A stretch of DNA of 8,550 nucleotides from Spirochaetota bacterium (GTDB lineage Bacteria > Spirochaetota > UBA4802 > UBA5368), in the NCBI GenBank assembly GCA_017998475.1, contig JAGODA010000133.1, positions 1 through 8,550 of the forward strand. Direction: 5' to 3'. Of this stretch, positions 5,788 to 8,550 are shown piece by piece. The stretch's first letter is position 1; each line of letters begins with the position of its first letter. The position numbers were made by a program, and so were the translations under genes. Under the pieces are notes generated by a model that was not told the DNA's origin, searched no databases, and worked only from the letters and a program-made list of their open reading frames with translations.

Positions 5788-6903
5788 TTGGAAGAACGGG
5801 AATACAGGGAGGCGCAGCGCGAACTCAACGAGCTCGCCGTGAAGGCGGAGGAGTTATACGCCTCGGTAGACATCGCCGCGCTTAAAGAACGGCTTACAAT
5901 ACTCGAACAACAGGCCTGCACGGAGGACATCTGGAAGGACATGGAGCGCGGCGCCGCGGTCAACCAGGAAATCAGTCGACTGAAAAAGAAGATCGAACCC
6001 TGGGACAGGCTGCAGTCGGCCATCGCGGAGGCGCGCGATCTTATGGCAATGGCGCTTACCGAATCCGACTCCGCGGTGCTCGAAGAGGTGGCGGCGAACA
6101 TTCCCGGCCTCTCGAAGCGTTTCGACGAGCTCGAAACGCTCGAGCTCCTGTCGGGTGAGGACGATCAGAAAAACGCGTTCATCACCATACATCCGGGCGC
6201 GGGAGGTACCGAGTCGCAGGACTGGGCGAGTATGCTTTTCCGCATGTACGTGCGCTGGGCCGAAAACAACGACTGCGAGGTCGAGGTCATCGACTATACC
6301 CCCGGCGAAGAGGCGGGAATTAAAAGCGGGACCGCGCTGATAAAAGGGGAATATGCCTACGGTTTTCTGAAGTGCGAACGGGGCATACACCGGCTGGTGA
6401 GAATTTCTCCTTTTGACGCCAACAAGCGCAGGCATACGTCGTTTGCCTCCGTCGAGGTTGTTCCGGAGCTTCCGGAGGATATCGATCTCGAAATAAACGA
6501 GACGGAATTGCGGATAGACACCTACCGGGCGTCGGGGGCGGGCGGGCAGCATGTCAACCGCACCGACTCGGCGGTCCGCATTACGCATCTTCCCACGGGA
6601 ATCGTCGTGCAGTGTCAGAACGAACGCTCCCAGCACAAGAATAAATCATCCGCAATGAAGGTATTGCGCTCCAAGCTGTATGAACTCAGGCAGAAGGAGA
6701 TGGAAGAGAAGAAGCAGGAGAAGATCGGCGAGAAGAAGGACATCTCATGGGGGAACCAGATCCGCTCCTATGTATTCCAGCCCTACACCCTTGTTAAAGA
6801 TCACCGTACCGGCGAGGAGATGGGCAGCATAGAACACGTGATGGAAGGTAATATCAACAGCTTCATATATACTTATCTGAAAACCATCAGAAGAAACGAG
6901 TAA
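5788..6903 (+). CDS. prfB: Peptide chain release factor 2 (RF2), uninterrupted frame
   Basis: RF2 recognises UGA and UAA at the ribosomal A site and triggers release of the finished protein. The 371-residue product is full length. It has an N-terminal helical domain (about 1-110), the RF2 stop-codon tripeptide SPF (207-209, in RISPFDANKRRHTSF; RF1 has PxT instead), and the catalytic GGQ (252-254, in YRASGAGGQHVNRT), followed by CQNERSQHKNK. Start TTG 5788 is supported by AGGGGAG at 5775-5781; the N-terminus then aligns with E. coli RF2 from near its first residue. Most bacteria carry an in-frame UGA and a +1 shift at about codon 25. Here the matching region (ELYASVDIAALKERL, 22-36) is read through in one frame, so that autoregulation is absent. 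A candidate promoter lies at 5695-5722. The stop TAA directly abuts the next ATG. Confidence 0.97.
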   Translation: MEEREYREAQRELNELAVKAEELYASVDIAALKERLTILEQQACTEDIWKDMERGAAVNQEISRLKKKIEPWDRLQSAIAEARDLMAMALTESDSAVLEEVAANIPGLSKRFDELETLELLSGEDDQKNAFITIHPGAGGTESQDWASMLFRMYVRWAENNDCEVEVIDYTPGEEAGIKSGTALIKGEYAYGFLKCERGIHRLVRISPFDANKRRHTSFASVEVVPELPEDIDLEINETELRIDTYRASGAGGQHVNRTDSAVRITHLPTGIVVQCQNERSQHKNKSSAMKVLRSKLYELRQKEMEEKKQEKIGEKKDISWGNQIRSYVFQPYTLVKDHRTGEEMGSIEHVMEGNINSFIYTYLKTIRRNE

Positions 6904-7767
6904 ATGAAGGTTTCCACCGAACAGCTCAAGGTGCTCTGGCGCAAGTACAACCCGGATTTTCTTCGGTGCAGGTATTTTTCGGGTTTCACGCTGAACGGAC
7001 GTTCCTTTCACACCGACGACGAAATACAGTCGGGTGATCTGGCGTTTTTCGAAAAATGCGGTCTCGAGTCGGTCGAGATCAATTACACGGAGAGTTTCTA
7101 CAATCTCCTGTCCACCGAATTTCCGCTCGAATTCCGAAGACCCTCCGGCTGCGTCGATTTCCTGAACATCGACCGTCACCTGGACATACTCCACAACGCG
7201 AACAAGCAGAGCAGGCGGAAACGTTTCCTCTACATTGTGGGCGACGTCTATTCGATCGACCCGGTTTCGGGCAGACGCGTAATCCTCTTCGGACACAATG
7301 ACGTACTGGATTACCGGATATGGAACGAGAAAAAGCGCCAGGTAAACAAGGAGCAGAAGTTCAATTTCCGGAGTTCGGAATGCGGCATCATTCTCTTCGT
7401 AAACATGAAACCGGACGCGGAGACCAGCTATGTTGAGAGGTTCCGAAAGAACACCGACCTCGTCACATCGATCGTGACCCGGAAAAAAGACAGCCGGGTC
7501 GAGATTTCACCCGATTTCATACCGGCCGAGGACACCATATCGGTTAACGATCCCGACAATCTGTTGAACGTTTACATGAACTCGAACGCGCGACTCATAA
7601 TAATAGGTGAAACGATAACGGAGCCGTATAAAAGATCGTTGCTTCAGGTCAAGCAGTATGATAGGTTTGTCCGCATGATGGTCGTTCCCCACATTAACCC
7701 CGGAGAAATCGACCATTTTCTCATGCAGGTAAAAATGGTATACAATTCCGACCGCTGGTCGGCATAA
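6904..7767 (+). CDS. Hypothetical protein coupled to prfB, family not recognised
   Basis: A 287-residue protein I do not recognise. It starts at ATG 6904 immediately after the prfB TAA (TAAATG), which suggests translation by coupling; the upstream Shine-Dalgarno is weak (AGAAG inside the prfB end). No signal peptide or membrane segment is evident, so it is probably cytoplasmic. It is rich in charged residues and in alternating hydrophobic stretches that look like beta strands: RFLYIVGDVYSI (107-118), CGIILFVNM (160-168), ARLIIIGETI (229-238) and VRMMVVPHI (256-264). The middle has a very basic segment, KQSRRKR (101-107). Codon use looks like that of its neighbours, so it is a real native gene. 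The strand pattern hints at a mixed alpha/beta fold, but I see no catalytic motif. It runs in the same frame and direction as the next unknown gene, 21 bases on, and the two may work together. Confidence 0.75.
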   Translation: MKVSTEQLKVLWRKYNPDFLRCRYFSGFTLNGRSFHTDDEIQSGDLAFFEKCGLESVEINYTESFYNLLSTEFPLEFRRPSGCVDFLNIDRHLDILHNANKQSRRKRFLYIVGDVYSIDPVSGRRVILFGHNDVLDYRIWNEKKRQVNKEQKFNFRSSECGIILFVNMKPDAETSYVERFRKNTDLVTSIVTRKKDSRVEISPDFIPAEDTISVNDPDNLLNVYMNSNARLIIIGETITEPYKRSLLQVKQYDRFVRMMVVPHINPGEIDHFLMQVKMVYNSDRWSA

Positions 7768-7776
7768 CGCTCAATC

Positions 7777-7784
7777 GAGGGGGG
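7777..7784 (+). promoter_or_regulatory. Ribosome binding site supporting a CTG start
   Basis: GAGGGGGG ends four bases before CTG 7789, with its GAGG core eight bases from that codon. The only other candidate start nearby is ATG 7864, which has no Shine-Dalgarno. Confidence 0.5.
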
Positions 7785-7788
7785 CGCC

Positions 7789-8550
7789 CTGAAAAAGAAC
7801 CCGAAGAAGGCCATACTGAAATATTTCCAGCCCATCGACATCAAGGACGTTCTTCGCGACGACATGACCTCGATGGATATCGATGAAAGCTTCGGCTACT
7901 TCGCTCGCATGCCGAGAAAAGAGTGTCTTTTCCTCAACATGTATAACGAGGCGAAGCTGCTTGAAATTATGAACAGATCGGGTCTCGTGGCCCACCTTAA
8001 AACACGGGGCTTCGATGATCTGCTGATCGACATAGACCAGGACGAAACCCTCATCCACTACCTGCGGGTATACTGCGAAGAGAAGATCCCCGAAAAACTG
8101 CTTATCGACGTGCGGCTGTCCGATTCGCGTTTCGCGCCGGATAAAAGCTTCTTCGATGAGGGCCAGAACCTCGTCACCCTCGACATGATTGTCATAGAAT
8201 GGCTTTCTATCCAGAATCCCAAGGCCACCTTCAGCGACGACAGGCCGCAGCTGCCCGGGCAGTCGAAGCCGGGACTCGGCTGCCTGAAGTATCTTATGCA
8301 GATGATGTACGTGGTGGCCGAGGGGGTGATAAAGGACGGTTTTATGGACGTGCCGGACCATATGCACGGAGCGGTCATGTATTCCAGAAACTTCAAGTTT
8401 TTCAATCCGGCCCACGAGGGAGTCCTGCGGGCAATTTTGCGTGACGCGAAGGGATATTCCCTGGGCGATATATCCTGGGGGATGATTACCGGTACCATAA
8501 TCGACGTCAAGACCGGTCAGCCCCAGGTGTACGACCCCTCCGAACAGATT
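7789..8550 (+). CDS. Hypothetical protein with probable CTG start, truncated by the window edge
   Basis: An open frame of at least 254 codons runs off the right edge; I do not recognise the family. The frame is closed upstream by the TAA of the previous gene (7765-7767), and the only start-like codon before ATG 7864 is CTG 7789, which has GAGGGGGG upstream. The 25 residues between the two (KNPKKAILKYFQPIDIKDVL and onward) read like ordinary protein and codon use there matches the rest, so I favour CTG. No signal peptide or membrane segment is clear. Visible pieces are an acidic DDLLIDIDQDE (76-86), a Gly/Pro-rich PQLPGQSKPGLGCLKYLMQ (153-171), VPDHMHGAVMYSRNFKFFNP (188-207) with His191-x-His193, and SWGMITGTIIDVKTG (229-243). 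These look like conserved motifs of an enzyme or binding domain, but no function can be assigned. Likely in the same unit as prfB. Confidence 0.75.
   Translation, partial: MKKNPKKAILKYFQPIDIKDVLRDDMTSMDIDESFGYFARMPRKECLFLNMYNEAKLLEIMNRSGLVAHLKTRGFDDLLIDIDQDETLIHYLRVYCEEKIPEKLLIDVRLSDSRFAPDKSFFDEGQNLVTLDMIVIEWLSIQNPKATFSDDRPQLPGQSKPGLGCLKYLMQMMYVVAEGVIKDGFMDVPDHMHGAVMYSRNFKFFNPAHEGVLRAILRDAKGYSLGDISWGMITGTIIDVKTGQPQVYDPSEQI

Noticed and set aside
5711..5847. Short plus-strand frame from ATG 5711 leading toward a CTTTGG sequence after AGGGGAG, reminiscent of the prfB frameshift signal AGGGGG-n-CTTTGA
   Set aside because: The RF2 N-terminal domain is already complete from TTG 5788, so a shift at this point would add unrelated sequence rather than restore the RF2 N-terminus. 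There is no UGA at the slip site, and ATG 5711 has no properly spaced ribosome site.

Overview
This window is a gene-dense stretch of GC-rich bacterial chromosome. Spacing is short, several genes are translationally coupled, and GTG, TTG and apparently CTG starts are used beside ATG. It holds no rRNA, tRNA, CRISPR array, insertion sequence or phage module. The gene set fits a Gram-negative-type bacterium with a periplasm: a class A penicillin-binding protein tail, an exported M23 peptidase, DUF21/CorC membrane proteins, RF2 and an SPL-type radical SAM protein. A spirochaete-like lineage is my guess from overall gene content, but no rRNA or decisive marker lies in the window, so this is weak.

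Left part (1-1487, + strand): the last 44 codons of a bifunctional penicillin-binding protein, then an exported M23-family peptidase with an extra C-terminal beta-rich domain, then a small DNA-binding protein built from two copies of one XRE-type helix-turn-helix. The first two genes both act on the cell wall.

Middle (1552-4433): two DUF21-CBS-CorC membrane proteins encoded back to back with a 4-base GTGA overlap. Their conserved positions are degraded in complementary places, which suggests a heteromeric complex. A HIT-family nucleotide hydrolase gene on the minus strand converges on them, with 9 bases between the stop codons.

Right part (4510-8550, + strand): an SPL-like radical SAM protein, transcribed divergently from the HIT gene. 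Next comes prfB (RF2), in one uninterrupted frame without the usual programmed frameshift and with its own plausible sigma-70-type promoter. Two proteins of unknown family follow. The first starts directly after the prfB stop codon. The second appears to start at CTG and runs off the window. The prfB promoter and tight spacing suggest that prfB and the two unknown genes form one transcription unit.

Most of the window is ordinary housekeeping chromosome. The points most worth a second look are the complementary CorC-like pair, the SPL-like protein that seems to lack the lyase's hydrogen-donating cysteine, the duplicated-HTH regulator, and the two unknown proteins linked to prfB.
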